Shown here in pieces: positions 12,001 to 24,932 of a DNA stretch of 64,000 nucleotides; the stretch's first letter is position 1, and every line of letters starts with the position of its first letter. The notes beneath the pieces were generated by a model, which was not told the origin of the DNA, made no database searches, and was given only the letters and a program-made list of their open reading frames with translations. The translations under genes and the position numbers were made by a program. Source of the stretch: Nephromyces sp. MM_2019 (taxonomy: Eukaryota; Apicomplexa; Aconoidasida; Nephromycida); NCBI GenBank assembly GCA_015657535.1, contig JADHZB010002041.1, positions 170,749-234,748 on the forward strand, read 5' to 3'.

Positions 12001-15000
12001 ACAATAAAAATTTATTTATATTCCGTACAATTTTTTTTGCTTTTTTCATTTATATTGCGAGCTTTGTAGTTATTTTTTTTCATTTAGGATGAGCATAACG
12101 GGAATTTACCAGGTTCAGACGAAGAAAAAGTTGCGAACAGTCAACTTCTTTTTATGGATACAAAACATGAGGAAATTGAAACCGAAAAATCTGGTTCTTC
12201 AAAAAGTAATTCACAAATTTTTAAGCCCTCGCTATTAAATAAAAAGGTAAATTTGTAGTTCTTTTAAAGTAGGCATATTTAAGAGCAAAACAAATTTATT
12301 TTAGTAAATTATTTCAATAAAAACAAGAAAAAAGCGGCACCATTTTTGTGTGCTTTGGTAGTATTTGTTTGTATTTAATTGCACAATTTGGATAATTTTG
12401 CTGATTTTCTTTTCTGAAAAAAATTGCTCTCAAAAGTGCAAATTTACTTTGGATAATTACTGTTACTAGAAAAGCGAGTAAGGAAAAACAATTTTTTAGA
12501 CACAGCTGCAAGATTACTTCATTTTTCATTTAATCATACATTTCGTATATAAAAAAAGCTGTTTTTCTTTGGCTAATAGCCTTACTGCATAACTTTAAAA
12601 AAATTATTATTAAATTACATTTTTGAAGTTTTTTTTGTGTTATGTTCTCAGTTTGTTGTAGACCGTATGCTTAATCTTGAAGTTCCGAATGAAAGCATGA
12701 AAGCATCCCAAAAAAGAGGGAACTTTTTGCGGTCAATACTATATCAAACCCGGCAGCTTGGACTACAGAGAAATGTATTTTTGATGCTCTCTACAGACGA
12801 AAAAAGAGTAGGTTTTTTTTTTATAGAACACTAAAGTCTCCTATGAAGCAAGTAAATGAGAAATATTCTGCATGTTTTTCTATTTTTGTTATTTTACCAC
12901 CACTCCATCTTATTGATATAGCGCATTTACAATATTACATTTTATTGCGTAAATTTTTAATCAATTTTGTGATGAATCATCATTTTAAAAGCTTCTTTTT
13001 TGATCTTTTCAAGTTGCTGAAATTTTTACAGACTTTATTAAACTCAAGCAGTTCCAGGACCTGGCTAGCTGATCTTTCCAATCAATTATCAAAATTAGAC
13101 TACACTAAAAAAAATGGTAAAAAGAGGGTGAGAACACTCGCCAGCGAGACTCAAGATCCAAAGTTACGCTGTTTGCAAAAGCCTAATGTAAGAGCTGTTG
13201 ACAAGCAAATTAGAAAAAATTCTATTTTAAAGCTTTTTAGTGTGAAATGTAACGTCTTTTTTTTTATGTTGGCAAATCTTTTAAAGTAGCAAACTTTTAC
13301 CCAAAAAATTTCAGCCTTTCTTTTTTTGTTTATTACGCCCCCCCAAAGCAATCTTCAGCACGCTTTGCCACAATAATAGCAGCACAAAAGTAAAGAAATA
13401 ACCAAAATTTCCTTGTTATTATTACATTGTAAGCATTTCTGATGAACTTTCATTCATGTTTTTGGTATATAAAGGACCAGATGACAAGTTCCTCCAAGCA
13501 AAAAATGTCTTTAAATAATATGAAAGCTGCGGAAAGTCTTGAGAATTTTAAGCTTAGCTTTGATAAAACAATAAAAACCCCGCGGAGAGACAGCGATATG
13601 GAAAGCGGTAAAACAACATTGGAAAAAATTTCTATAAAACCTAAAAGTTTTTCATTTGACCGTTTAAAACCCAAACAAACTTAACTTTTTCACGAAGAAA
13701 ATTAAACTTTTTGGAGCACACTTTTTATTTAAAAAAGTTTATTATTTTTGCATTATAATCAAAATGTATCTGCAAATGCTTGAAAAAAAAAGATTTAAAC
13801 AAAATTTTAAACCTACTTTTATCCTTTGCTCCTTATCAGAAAATTTGAGTCAAAATGATCAGCTTGATATGGAATACGTTGAGACCTTACGAGGAATATA
13901 TGGGAATGAAAACTCTTCAGCTATCAACCACTTTAAAGTAATTTTTAATTTTAAAAAAGTGTTTTTAGCATAAATTGCAATTTTACCGTATTTCTTAACT
14001 CTTTTTAATCGGTTGAAAATTGCTTGCGAATGAAAATCAGCTTTTTCTCTATTTTAAGCGAGATTTTATCTTTTAAAAAGGAATCATGCTCAAAAAAAAT
14101 GCGGAGCCGATTTTTCAAAATAGTTTGAAAATTAAGCAGCCTAATGTTTTTTGGTTCCAAAATTTGAAAAAATGAATGAAAAAAGCTTTCAGTTTTTAAA
14201 GCGCTAAATTTGGCGTATTATGTACACTAATACTGTTTTTTATTTAGCTAGAAAAAATTATATTTAGAATTTCTGCCTTATTCCTGCATATTATTTCAGT
14301 CCAAAAGCTTTCAAGGAGTGGAAGATCCACAGATTAATACTCCAAACAGCTCAAGCAGCTCTGAAGATCCACTAAAACAGCTTTCACTTGAAGCTTTAAG
14401 CAATGAATCAGGCTTCTCCCAAAATTTTGCGTTCAGCAAAAGTCATAGACACAATTTTCAAAGCAAGTATAATCTTCAGCCAGGAAGTATGAAACATTAT
14501 GGGAGATTTGATGCAAAAGAAAGTGGTAAAAAAATGATTTTAAATTGATCAAAATACGTGAAATCAGATATTGTATAGTGAATATATATGCAAACTATGA
14601 ATAGATAAATATTCTTTGTATATAATATGAATTGATATATTAAATTATGCATATATATAATGGCAATATTAATATCTTATGAATAATACAGGATTATAGC
14701 TTCACTCAAAAATTTTAACCCTTTATGTTGTATGCAAATATAATTTGCTCCTAGCGCATACTAAAGAAAATATTGAATTTTTGAATGGCAATCAAACTGA
14801 TTTGGAAAAACTTTGTAAAAAACATCAAGTTTTTATCTTAGTCTATAATTTATTAAATAAAATATTTCATTGTATAATCAATAATTAGATAAAACTATCC
14901 TTGCTATAAAAAAACGCTTATATCTACTTTCAAGTAGCTTTATTTTTATAATGTATATATTGACTTTAGAAAAAAGCATCAAAACTTTGGGATTGAGATT

Positions 15001-16984
15001 TGAAAATATTTTGTGAGGCAACAGCCACATTGAAGTTGGTTTCAATTGAATTTGGCTCAAAATTGTTGCTTTTTTTTGTTTATTTTTATATTTTCTGCTT
15101 TCTTGTGTTTAAACCAGTTTTTAAACTTTTCTTTCCATTTGAAATAGCGGTATGTGTGTCTTTCAATTGAAAAAAGGATTAATAATCAGTCTGGGACTAG
15201 GAGTATACATGTGTATGTATGTGAGAGAGAGAAGGAGCGATAATAACTCTACTAAATACTGAGTGTTTGAAAAAATTGCATTTAACAACTTTTTTTTCCC
15301 CGAAAACTAGTTTGAAAATTTGATGACACAACCGTTTTTAACTTGCAACACACTGCAGGCTTTTTTAATTAATTGTTTGATACCAAGTTTTCTAACAGCA
15401 CTGCAGGAGGATTCCAGCTTTTCGACTTCACATTTATCAGAAACCTACTGCTTAGCTACGTGGAAACTGAAAAGGTTCTCAATCCTTCAATAATTTTGTT
15501 ACCATTTTTTAATTTTTCTTTGGTATTACTTGGCAAAAAATCAAAATACTGTTTGCACTGGAATTTTGTGAAGACTTTGCTTTTAAAATTATAAAACGCT
15601 ATCATGAGGCTTTATTAATAGCTTAACAAAACTTTTTTGTTTCAATTCTACGCTCAGAAAATGCCGTGTATACGAGCTTACACTTTTCTTTAATTTTTGT
15701 AGAAAAGAGTGCATAACTTTTTTCTGAGTTTTAATGATGCGATTACTAATTTTAGCTCTCGAAAAATACTTTAAAATTGCTTTTTAATAGGTTTATTGAA
15801 AAGTGTATTAACGATGAGCGATATCAGATTCCCGAATTTAAGTCCAAAAATTCAGATTTTGGAAGCGAAAGCAATTACTACAAACAAAAAAATTCATTTA
15901 GCTCCACTGAACCTTGTGCATATTTTCACTCAATAGTTCCTCCTAAAAAGATTGATAAAAGCACCGCAGCAAATGCATTTTATAGCTTGCTAGTCCTAGG
16001 CACTCACGGTGAATTTTCATTGCAACAGAACAGCCCAAACGGAGCGATCAAAATTTCAATGGTAAGAACACTTTTAATCTAGAAAATTAGGCTATAAAAA
16101 GTAGCTCAATAACCTTTTCTTTAATGTGGTACTTTTTTAACTTGAAAAGTTTTTTGGAGATATATAATTACACTCTAGAAACTATCGTAAAGGTTTTTTA
16201 GCTTTTTTTTGTGTTGTAAATATAACTTATGAAATAAAAAGCAGAAGAAATAGCGAAAAAACTTTGAGCTTACTTTTTATGACAAAAATATCTATTTAAA
16301 ATAGAGTAATCAAATGATCTAGATTTGAGAGCATCAATGATGAGGATCAGAGAGCGCTCAAATTTTTTTTAAAGTACGCTAATACTTTTTGCTTCTATTG
16401 AATTGACTTTTTTTGATTGCATTATTCGTTGCTGCGGGTAATATTTGGTTAGGCTCATCAATGCGGTAAGAGGCTAAGTTTTATGATAGGCTACAAAATT
16501 TTTTTTTCTTTTGGCTATGGTATGAGCTTAGTAGCAAGTGAGTATCTTTCGCTGTTTCTCAATTTTTTGTGTAAATTCTATAGTAAGCTTTTACGTTAAT
16601 GAAAGCAAGGATATGCGCGCTTCATTTTGAATAAATGTAAAAGCCTTTGATATGGGAAGAAGCTTTTTAATGCTTAGCAATTATGCGTTAAAGGAAGCTG
16701 CAGTTCAGGGTAAGATAGAGTGCTTTGCATAAATTTTTTTGGGTAAAAATCGATTTGCGCGGGGAGTAAGCTCAAATTGCTGGTGAAAAAAACGTTCTTT
16801 TATTGAAATCCATAAACTTAACAAGACAAAAAAATAAATTTTTTATGGCTTATTCACGTTTAAAATATAGGTGCGCAAAATTGTTTTAAAATCCAGTTCA
16901 AAGTTTTTAGAGTATACTTATTCTGATGAGCGCCAGATACTGGAAAAACTTATTAATGAGATGTGTTACGAGTATTTCTATTGA
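9066..16984 (+). CDS. RAD21/REC8-like: Rad21/Rec8-family cohesin alpha-kleisin (first exon missing)
   Basis: Kleisin that closes the SMC1-SMC3 cohesin ring. Exons: 9066-9307, 10498-10656, 10926-11027, 11350-11473, 11784-11875, 12088-12246, 12652-12807, 13032-13187, 13475-13607, 13840-13937, 14300-14525, 15399-15474, 15791-16061, 16871-16984. Every junction is phase-matched, giving about 700 residues, normal for the family. The first exon holds the N-terminal SMC3-binding domain: GQLWTVGTIGVD, then LNLRHSGAMLFGLSMLVYKQ (family 'ALR.SGHLLLGVVRIY..K'). Exon 3 carries AVEDITLMED, matching the conserved 'EEITLRE' element. Exon 13 ends with the C-terminal winged helix: STAANAFYSLLVLGTHGEF, then LQQNSPNGAIKI ('AA..F..LLVL......L.Q..PYGDI.I'). 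The middle is acidic, Ser-rich and presumably disordered, as in relatives. The exon starting at 9066 needs an upstream phase-1 exon coding the usual MFYS-like start, which I could not locate. The last exon (37 codons to TGA) fits by phase but has no family support. Mitotic Rad21 and meiotic Rec8 cannot be separated here. Confidence 0.85.
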
Positions 16985-17175
16985 ATTACAGTGTCCAAAA
17001 ACTTTTTTCTAGATTCTCTTGCATTACTAATCATTCTTAAGAATTTTTTTCAAGGATTTTTCATTGTTTTTCATCCTGATAATTTTGCGAAAGCACAGTA
17101 TACCTTAACTTTTCAAACACAAATTCACAACTTTTGAAAAAAATATATGAAGATAGCCGAATACAATTTTCTTAG

Positions 17176-17363
17176 GAATGCGTAAAAATCTCACATTATT
17201 TGATCGAATACTTGAGTATCTTCGCAATTTAAAATCAAAACTTTACTCTAAATGTGCGGCTCAGGCGAAGCGTTTTGTAAAATCGGAAAATTTTTCAAAA
17301 GATGCATTTTTTGAAGGTGGCCAAGTTTTTCTTTCCCGGCAGAGCACGCCTATAAAATGCTAG
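17176..17363 (+). CDS. Possible isolated exon, unidentified
   Basis: Follows a TTTTCTTAG acceptor. The open stretch contains MRKNLTLFDRILEYLRNLKS and is basic and helical, ending in TAG at 17361-17363. It lies 190 bp past the predicted end of the kleisin gene but does not match that gene's last exon phase, so it is not an obvious alternative 3' end. It may be a small gene, part of an unrecognised gene, or noncoding. Confidence 0.3.
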
Positions 17364-18044
17364 GCTATCCCACAGTTTGATAGGCAGTCTTTAAGCATCG
17401 CCTGGGCGTGCAATAATATATTGATATATCTTACCATGGAAAAAATCAGTTTAATATTCTACTGGGTTTTCCATCCAATAAATATATATACGTCATTTTG
17501 TTTCTAAAAACTGCAAAACTGGTGATTTTTTGCAGTATTTCTACATTAGGGTGCTAATTTAGCACTTCGTGTAATGCGAATATAGCTTACACAAGTATTT
17601 TTTCAAAGCTTAAATAGTTTCAGATTCGCCCCAAACAAAAATTAGCTAATCGAGCAAAGAACCTGATTTTAGCAAGGTGATAAATTTTTTTCCCAATTTT
17701 CTACAATTATGTGATAATTTCTTGGAATATTGAATCTTTCAAGTCACCCTATTTCACAAGCCGTTGTTGCTGCTATTCAGCACCTAGTATAATGGATCAT
17801 TTTCAACAAAAATTTTATAGTAGTTCTATGCATTTAGGATAATGTCTGTAGCCTTCAATCACTTAAGCTTATGTATGACAGCAAGAATGTGTGTCTTCTC
17901 ATCTTTTTTTTTGCACTGCTTCGTCATTCAAGCTGTTTGAAATACTTGCCATCACCGCTTAAATTTATTAAAGTAAAATCTCTAGAACCACCGATAGATT
18001 ATTCTAGCGTGATATGTAATCTCTGGATAGCTTGCCAATAGCAG

Positions 18045-18384
18045 AAATATTGTTATATTCTTCAAAGGAGCAAGAGACCTCATTCCCATTTTTACATTGG
18101 ATGAACAGGCCATGATGAGTGTACTATATATTAGATATCAGGCACTGAAGGTGATAAACATTTTTAAAAGCAACAAACAGGTCGTAGTAATAACTACGCA
18201 TATATCAGCTTCATGTTATTTCATAGTTCATAAAAACATACAAGGTATGAAAGCGACAGTTAAATTTCGCAAAAATCTCCCGAGGATAAGAGTTTAAACA
18301 GTGTAATAGCCAGTACTAATATGAGCCTTGATTCTTTCGAGCTAGATTTGAAGTTATTCAGTGCTTATAATCTTTCTGCTGAGG
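18045..18384 (+). CDS. Two unidentified exons of an unknown gene
   Basis: Exon 18045-18150 sits between a GCAG acceptor and a GTGATA donor and reads NIVIFFKGARDLIPIFTLDE, then QAMMSVLYIRYQALK. Exon 18302-18384 sits between a CAG acceptor and a GTATGC donor and reads VIASTNMSLDSFELDLKLFS then AYNLSAE. Both are dense open segments with good splice signals, but their phases do not join directly (0 then 2), so an intervening exon or a different partner is needed. No family was recognised. Confidence 0.35.
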
Positions 18385-20545
18385 GTATGCTCTTTTCTGT
18401 TTTAAAAGAATAACACGTTGACTATTTCGCTTGTTTTGATACACTCTAATTGCTCATCTGGCCAGTCTCCTAATTTTGTGGCTGTAGAACAGTTTTAGCC
18501 CAGCTATAGGGGGGGGAGGGGGTGTAATTGCTCATGGTAAGTATTCAGCAACGGAATAGAACACGTGCGATACGAAGACAAAAAACTTAATACGCCATAT
18601 TCAACGGTGATTCAATGCCAGTCGTGAGAAGCTTCGGCGAATCGCGGATTTTGGAAAAAATACAGAAATACTAGAAGTCATCTTTTCACTGTTGCACTCT
18701 TCCTTTTTTGCATTTAATTGCGTCTCCCAGTAGAAACAGATGCTTGCCACCGGGAAAACGCATATAAACCAGTCTAGCTGCGAAGGCAAAGCTGTTACGT
18801 TGAGTATATTCTTAGCAGCTGTTGGCTAGTTTTCCAAATTAAGCATTAGTTGCCAAAATTTTGCTTGCTCAGTCCCGAAATGCACAGTGATATCCTAATG
18901 TTACGCGGGGATGGAAGCTCGGGTATACATGGATCGAGAGCGCACCTACAACAAGGCAGGAGCTCATCAACTTAAAAAACTCTAAATAATAAAAGTCCTT
19001 TATTATTAACTATGTATTTATAGTGCCTTTTATCGGACATAATTATAGTATTAACTACAATTTCTGTAATATATTTTTTATTGCTTTTATGGGATCTTCT
19101 TTTTCTTTAATGCGGTGGCTCTTGCTAGATAAATTAATGTCATTATGTTCGTAGCCAAAAAAAGGGCTTTTCTTGCCTTTGCTTCGCTTGAAGGAAGCTG
19201 CAGAACAGTAGCGAACAAATATTATGAAAGACCCCCAGTCATTTCACATTATAGAATACCTTTTGGAGCGCTGCATGCTCCAGCCGTAAGCTGCATGAGT
19301 AGATTAGTTTGGGTATTTGCTTAAGTGGCATAGTACGGTATGAAGCGAAATGCCAAGATAATTCCTGGCAAGGTACAGGGGCATTTTGAATACACAGTTT
19401 AATAAGCATCATCGGCTCATATTTTTCAAGGACTATACAGGATGAAAAAAAGAGGCTTTTTTTTAAAATGAATTCCGAGCTATGCACATTCTGACCTAAA
19501 AGTACGCACCGAAGTTTGTCACATAGTTACCTGTAAAGAAGGTATCACAAAGAGCAGTACGCCCAACGCAGCAGTCAAGTATTTAAAAAAAGAATAATCC
19601 GTTATATATGGCTTCATAATATATGAAGCAAACCTTACAGGCTCACTAAAGCATAGCCAGAAATATCGCTGCGCAGCTGCCGATGAAAAACTTGGGCATA
19701 CCGGGATGTCATCCTGACAAACACTGGAAACTAATCATACGACTCTATGAACCCTATTGCTTGCGATTATGTGCTCATATATGCCGAGCCTAGACTTGAA
19801 TAATATCACCAGGTATCCTTTCTTATTTGGAGGTAATCGAACAAGATGCACAAGCTGATAAAGCGTTGGAGGCTACTTAAGGAATCCACACACAAGGCGA
19901 TCACTACAACTCATGGGTCCCGGTCCCTGCTCTTGCAGTTGGATGACATAGCAATAATGCCTAGCAACATTAACATTTTTTATGAGCTAGGTCCACTAGC
20001 ACAGAAACTGCTCGCATTCTAGAGCTTGCGAACACACACAGATGCCCGCCGGCCGAGGAAGCGCTACATTCTGCAGTATCGTCTGGGTAAGCATGTTTTT
20101 CCCGCGTGTTTTGATGCTAGTTGTGTAATATAATGATATTGATTATGGCTATCCTGTGGCACCGAACATCAAGTTGGTGAGGTTCCACCGCATATTTATT
20201 ATAAAGCCTGCATGATATTTTGAGTGTCTCAATGTTCTCTTATTCTTGAGTATATATTAGGCGCAGGATTTTTTAAAGGGTGCAAAATTTTATGAAGATA
20301 TAGGTTTTATGTGTACTTGATTTTTATCGGTACGTGAAGATAATCTTGCATATATGCTCGAGTAACCTTGGGATGTCCTTCTTAAACGTTTTTGATTATT
20401 TGAAAACCTTGTTTGCACAAATGTGTTCCTGGCGGCGGAGTATTTCGGGTTCTGGAAATATTCTCCCTAGTTACAAAGATAATTTGCTATAATCTTCAGT
20501 TTGAGCTGAAATAATAATTAGCAATTTTTTTTTAATTTTCCTATA
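18385..20545. other. No assignable gene upstream of glutaminyl cyclase
   Basis: Mixed-composition DNA with several open stretches of 55-60 codons (for example from 19146 and 19844 on +), but no coherent exon chain. The last 150 bp before 20546 are AT-rich and presumably contain the promoter and 5' leader of the glutaminyl cyclase gene. No TATA-like element can be placed with confidence. Confidence 0.4.
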
Positions 20546-22186
20546 ATGAAGAGTGCTCAAGGATGTAAAGTTGATCGTATTGGAGAACTCACAGCTAAGC
20601 GCGACGATTCATACAAATGTCGCGTTAACAAGGCATCCTCTTTTTTTTGTGTGATAAGCGGTCTGCTTCTGGTAACATTCACTTTTTTCTACTTTGGAGG
20701 GCAGCAAACGTTTACTACTATATTCAAAGGAGTCAGCAGTGATATTTACGAACAAAAAATACGGCGGCTAAGCAACATCCCCGCTTTGAAAAACCCTGAA
20801 GTGCAGATTTTTACCATTCGTGAAGATACTGTCATTTCGTTAAGGCATAGTCATATACCTTCGGACTCTGATGTAATTACTAGTGATGACCCTGTGCTTA
20901 AATCAGTAAGGAACATAACTGAGGATAAAACTCAAGCGTCAATTGGGACGTTTAAATCTATTTCCAAATTTGCACAATGGAAAAATTTGCAAGCTTATTT
21001 TGCGGGTCCTTACCAAAATATACCCATTTTTTCCCGGCAGTATTCTAGCGATGTAAATGAGCTGCCTTTTACACAGGGGCTTTTACTAACGAATAAAAAT
21101 ACCTTTATAGAGTCTGCTGGGCTTTACGGCGGTTCTTTGCTTAGAGAAGTTGATCTTCATGATGGAAAAGTCGTGAGATATGTAAGGTTACCTGACTTTT
21201 TGTTCGGTGAAGGTTGTACGCTTTTTAGAACATGGAGTCATGCAGCTTCGGAAACAGCTTCTAATTTGAATTCTCATAATGAAACTCTATCTTCTGAAAG
21301 CCCATACCAGCACTCTCAACTGGGCCTGGATGATAACATATTTATATTGCAGCTCACATGGAGAGAAGGATTACTACTGGTTTATAAGTATACTGACTTT
21401 GCACTGGTAGCCGCATTGCGCGTGACATTCTCTGGATGGGGTTTGACTTCGAATTTCAGCTGGGATGCGTCCCTACAACCAAAACATCAACGAGTATGGG
21501 CTACATCAAGTCACAACGTACTATACGAATTGGATTCTTCCTTCATTAACAATGCTATTTTGGTGGCTTTATCTTCTAAGGCTTATTTAGAACCCCAAAA
21601 AACTTTCCCGGATGCACGATCAAAGCTTGTACCAGTAGTCTCTCGCAAAAATTTATACTGCCTGGGAGTTCCGTTCATTGGTTTGAATGAGCTAGAATAT
21701 GATGAAAAGTGGCATACTATATACGGGAATATATTCGGCAGCCATCTAATATTTGGAGTTGATCCAGAGACTGGTACATGCACCAGCATTATTAGCATGA
21801 GACAGCTGTACCATCCGGATGATTTTGAGGTGCTCCCTTTGCCAAATTTTTCCTGATTTTTTATTGTGTTTTACTTCGAACTTTAAATTTGGCTGTAAAA
21901 GCTCAAACTATGTAGTTTCTTTTCTTGGTATTTAATATATAGTCTGCACCCTTTGCTGCAGGTAAAGGACCCAGAAAATGTATTCAATGGTGTGGCGCTA
22001 ACAAGAAATTTTAAGGGCTCGGAGTTTCAAGATGGAGATCCAGTTTTTTTGGTAACGGGAAAGCGCTGGCCGAGCATGTATTTTGTAACATTATTAAGCC
22101 TTAGCATGACTGCAGGCTCTGGAATATCAACATGGAGTGATTTGCTGCATCGTTTTCCGTTCTTCGTGCCGGTGCATTCCACATAA
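20546..22186 (+). CDS. Glutaminyl-peptide cyclotransferase, plant/bacterial type, membrane-anchored
   Basis: Converts N-terminal glutamine of proteins to pyroglutamate with release of ammonia. Two exons, 20546-21829 and 21962-22186, join in phase 0 across a 132-nt intron (donor GAG/GTGCTC, acceptor TTTGCTGCAG), for 502 residues. After a basic N-terminus, residues about 32-53 form one hydrophobic segment (SSFFCVISGLLLVTFTFF), so it is probably a type II membrane or secretory-pathway protein. The beta-propeller domain follows with the family's motifs in order: FTQGLLLTN, ESAGLYGGSLLREVDL, FGEGCTLF, LQLTWREGLLLVY, WATSSHNVLYELD, GLNELEY, DPETG. The second exon supplies NVFNGVA and VTGKRWPSMYFV, matching the terminal 'NGIA...VTGK.WP.LFEV' strand. 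That terminal match is the main evidence that the intron is real. Compared with bacterial and plant enzymes it carries an N-terminal extension of about 100 residues and a short C-terminal tail. Unrelated to the animal zinc-dependent QPCT. Confidence 0.9.
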
Positions 22187-24066
22187 GTAAGGGCCGTAAT
22201 TTCTTTGGCAAATTTTATCAGTACCTCCCCCCTTGCGTCTATCTTTAATGTCGCCGGCGAACAGATTATTCTTGGATTTCTTCTTTATTTGATGTATTTG
22301 CTATCATTTAAAATGAAGTTTTCTTTTAAATTCGTAGTCCAATTCACGGGGACTGTATTTCATGGCAGAATGTTTCTAGATTATTCTGCGAGCATTCTGC
22401 TTTGAATTTTTAATGCTTATTAAAATATAGAGCTGGAAACTTATCTTTTAAGTTCAATGCATTGAACAGTTTGGTTGCGAAATTTATTCGAGCTTTTCAA
22501 TGTTAATATCATGTGGGCTGTTTTTCCAGCAAGCTGTTTTATCCGTATATCTGGTAAATTCAATAACTTAAATGCACTATGTTCCTTCAGATTTGCAGCC
22601 TATAGGGCAAACCTGAAAATTTTCCCCCTTATTTTTTAACTTTGTTACAAAACTAGAGATTTATTTCATGGGACTTACGTCGCTGATTGTTATACGTGGC
22701 TTTTGTATAAAAAAAGCCGAATGTATTTGTTCTCGCGGAAAAGGAAAGCCCTCTTCCAGCATCTGCCAAGAACATATATTATGGCAGAGTTTGTGGCATA
22801 TTGTGTTTATTATAGTCATGTAATATTCGCACGCTGAAAATAGGTTCTTTCTTGTGTTTATATAGATCTTGGCTCTCTGATCCCGTGCTGAAATTTTTTT
22901 TGTATGCTTCCCGCTGGTGCATACTCTAAAAGTATTATAATTTTTTATATTAAATTTCAGACTCGTTTTAATACGATATCGGAGTACTTGGTAAGCGAAT
23001 GCTGAACCTGGTAAATCTCTGTGGTTACACACATTTTGGGCTATGTGGATCAACTTTCCACTACAATTTTAAATTAGCTTACCTCTTGGCTTGACGATAT
23101 CCATTTTGATTAGCTTCGTATCGCTTGTTTGTAACTGCGAAGTCTTCTTGTTTCATTAATAAAAAAATAATCAAGACCGCGAATAACGCATTATGTAGCG
23201 CCATCAAATTATTGCAGGACTTTTTTTTTCTGTTACTCTTTATATACTTAAAGTGAACGAGAAGCGTTACTTTGGTTTGCGTGACTCTGCTCGCTTACGC
23301 GCTGCAATTATAAAAACATATAAAACTGATTTCAGGTAGCGCATTGATTTTTCGTCATTTAAGCAGGTGTAGATACATCCATAAGAACTTTTGCTTATAT
23401 TTCACTTTTAAAGCGATGAATCTTATGTGATTATCCTGTCATGAGCTTTTTCTGCCTTAAAAGCTACCTCTATTTTACGAGGGCTATGAAAATTTTTTTT
23501 CACTCCATTCCTCTTGAAAATTTTATTTTCACCGCGTGTGAAGCAATCTGTTTACCTCAGATTCTTTTCCACTTGTTCTAGAATCAGGTTCAGTGCACGT
23601 TTATACAGGTGAACCAAGTATGTAATAAAAGCAATGCATTTTTTACACTCCTTGTTCCAGGTTATGTGCGCTGTTTGACTGGCTGCTCGCACGTTTAAAA
23701 CTTAAAAGAAACAACATGGTATATGCATGGAATTTTTCAGCTGCTTGCCGCAGTTTTTTCCCGTCACTCCAGTATCCTCAGACAAATTTAGGTGGGTTAT
23801 TATTTTAGAAGTATTGAACACTATATAGAATAAAATATACTAATAACTGAGAGCAATACGTGGCTAGCTTGACTTACATAAGTTTGCATTGACATTATGC
23901 GCAAGCTCTATAGAAAGACAGTGGCTCAAGGTTTTAAAGGTACTACTAGTCTTGCTGAGCTTTGGAGGAAAATGTAAAAAGCGTCACTTTGGTGATGTGA
24001 CTCGAGCTTCCGTGCTTCCTCTTAGCGCTCTATCTCGATAGGTTTAATAAATGGATCCCTTAGTTG
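22187..24066. other. Intergenic stretch, no convincing gene
   Basis: AT-rich DNA. A 130-codon open frame on the minus strand (22661-23053) has a composition expected of chance translation. Within it, another minus frame after a TTTTAG acceptor near 22932 gives a short hydrophilic segment starting MHQREAYKKNFS. Neither is supported by further exons. Confidence 0.4.
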
Positions 24067-24474
24067 TCAAATGTCCCATAAGGCAGAGGCCTTTTTAAAA
24101 TGCTTTGACTTATCCGGGCTTCGGTGTACTTTTCTGCATAGCCGCACATTAGAGGCCCTCCGTATTCTAGTGGTAGCCAAACACCTACCATTTTTGTCGT
24201 TTTCAACATCGCTTTTAAAGGCTTTCAATATATTGACGATAGCATTTAGTTTCCCTCTAGGGTTTTCAGCGTGCTCAGCACGCTTTATTTTGCTCTTTTT
24301 TTTAACATTATCTACTTCGCTTGGATGTTCCAATGCTATTTTCCCCGTTATTTTTTTATTTTGGCGCGCTAATGGTTTGCTTCTATTGAGGCTGCTATTC
24401 TGATACGAGTCAGCAGGGAAATAGTACCTCGGGACTATCACACTTACTTTCCTAAAATTGCATGTAAGATTCAA
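24067..24474 (-). CDS. Hypothetical basic protein or terminal exon
   Basis: Unrecognised. The 135-codon frame is hydrophilic and rich in Lys, Arg and Ser, for example KITGKIALEHPSEV and KKKSKIKRAEHAENPRGK, ending KHFKKASALWDI. It may be the last exon of a minus gene whose other exons lie to the right, such as the one at 24933-25041. The upstream part of the frame may be intron, because GTAAGT follows the AACTTTAGGAAA-like segment and a TCGTATCAG acceptor lies shortly after. No domain was recognised. Confidence 0.35.
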   Translation of the reverse strand: MNLTCNFRKVSVIVPRYYFPADSYQNSSLNRSKPLARQNKKITGKIALEHPSEVDNVKKKSKIKRAEHAENPRGKLNAIVNILKAFKSDVENDKNGRCLATTRIRRASNVRLCRKVHRSPDKSKHFKKASALWDI

Positions 24475-24932
24475 GCCATGTTGTTGCGGACATTTGATGA
24501 CTTCTACCAGGAGCTTCCGGAAATATCCCCTGGAAAAACTTTAGTATACTTAGTATATTTTAGACGATATTTCAATGCTTATTACCGGGTAGCCTTTCAA
24601 TAGTTACTGGCGGATATAACTCGATTTTGTCCGGTACGCTTTCAAGCAACTTCTCAAACCTATAAAATAGCTTTACGACTAATTTTAGAAGAGTATGAAG
24701 ACACCTCAGGGTGACATGTGGAAAGGCTTGACTACATACCAGTCGATGTTTGTCCCCCGTATGTTCAGCTAATTCCCGATCAGGAACTCAAGAAAAGTAT
24801 GTGTTGCGTAGGCTGTTACGTGCTACTGAGCAAAATACCTTCAGTAATTTGTTTCCAATAATTTTAACCTCGAAGTCATCACCTAAAATGCTTTTTGTGC
24901 GTACTATTTACTTTTTGAGTTAAAAAAGTTAC

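Noticed and set aside
19146..20000. Reverse-transcriptase-like bits: YRIPFGALHAPA near 19245 and QLDDIAIMPS near 19930
   Set aside because: They recall 'MPFGL.NAPA' and 'YLDDI' of Ty3-type elements, but they lie about 700 bp apart instead of about 100, are separated by stops, and no integrase, RNase H or LTR is visible. Probably chance.
24690..24830. IS66-transposase-like VERLDYIPVDV on the + strand
   Set aside because: A short match to 'ERLDYIPA' with an in-frame TGA just before it. The Cys motif that should follow is absent and no inverted repeats were seen. A spliced eukaryotic exon is equally possible.
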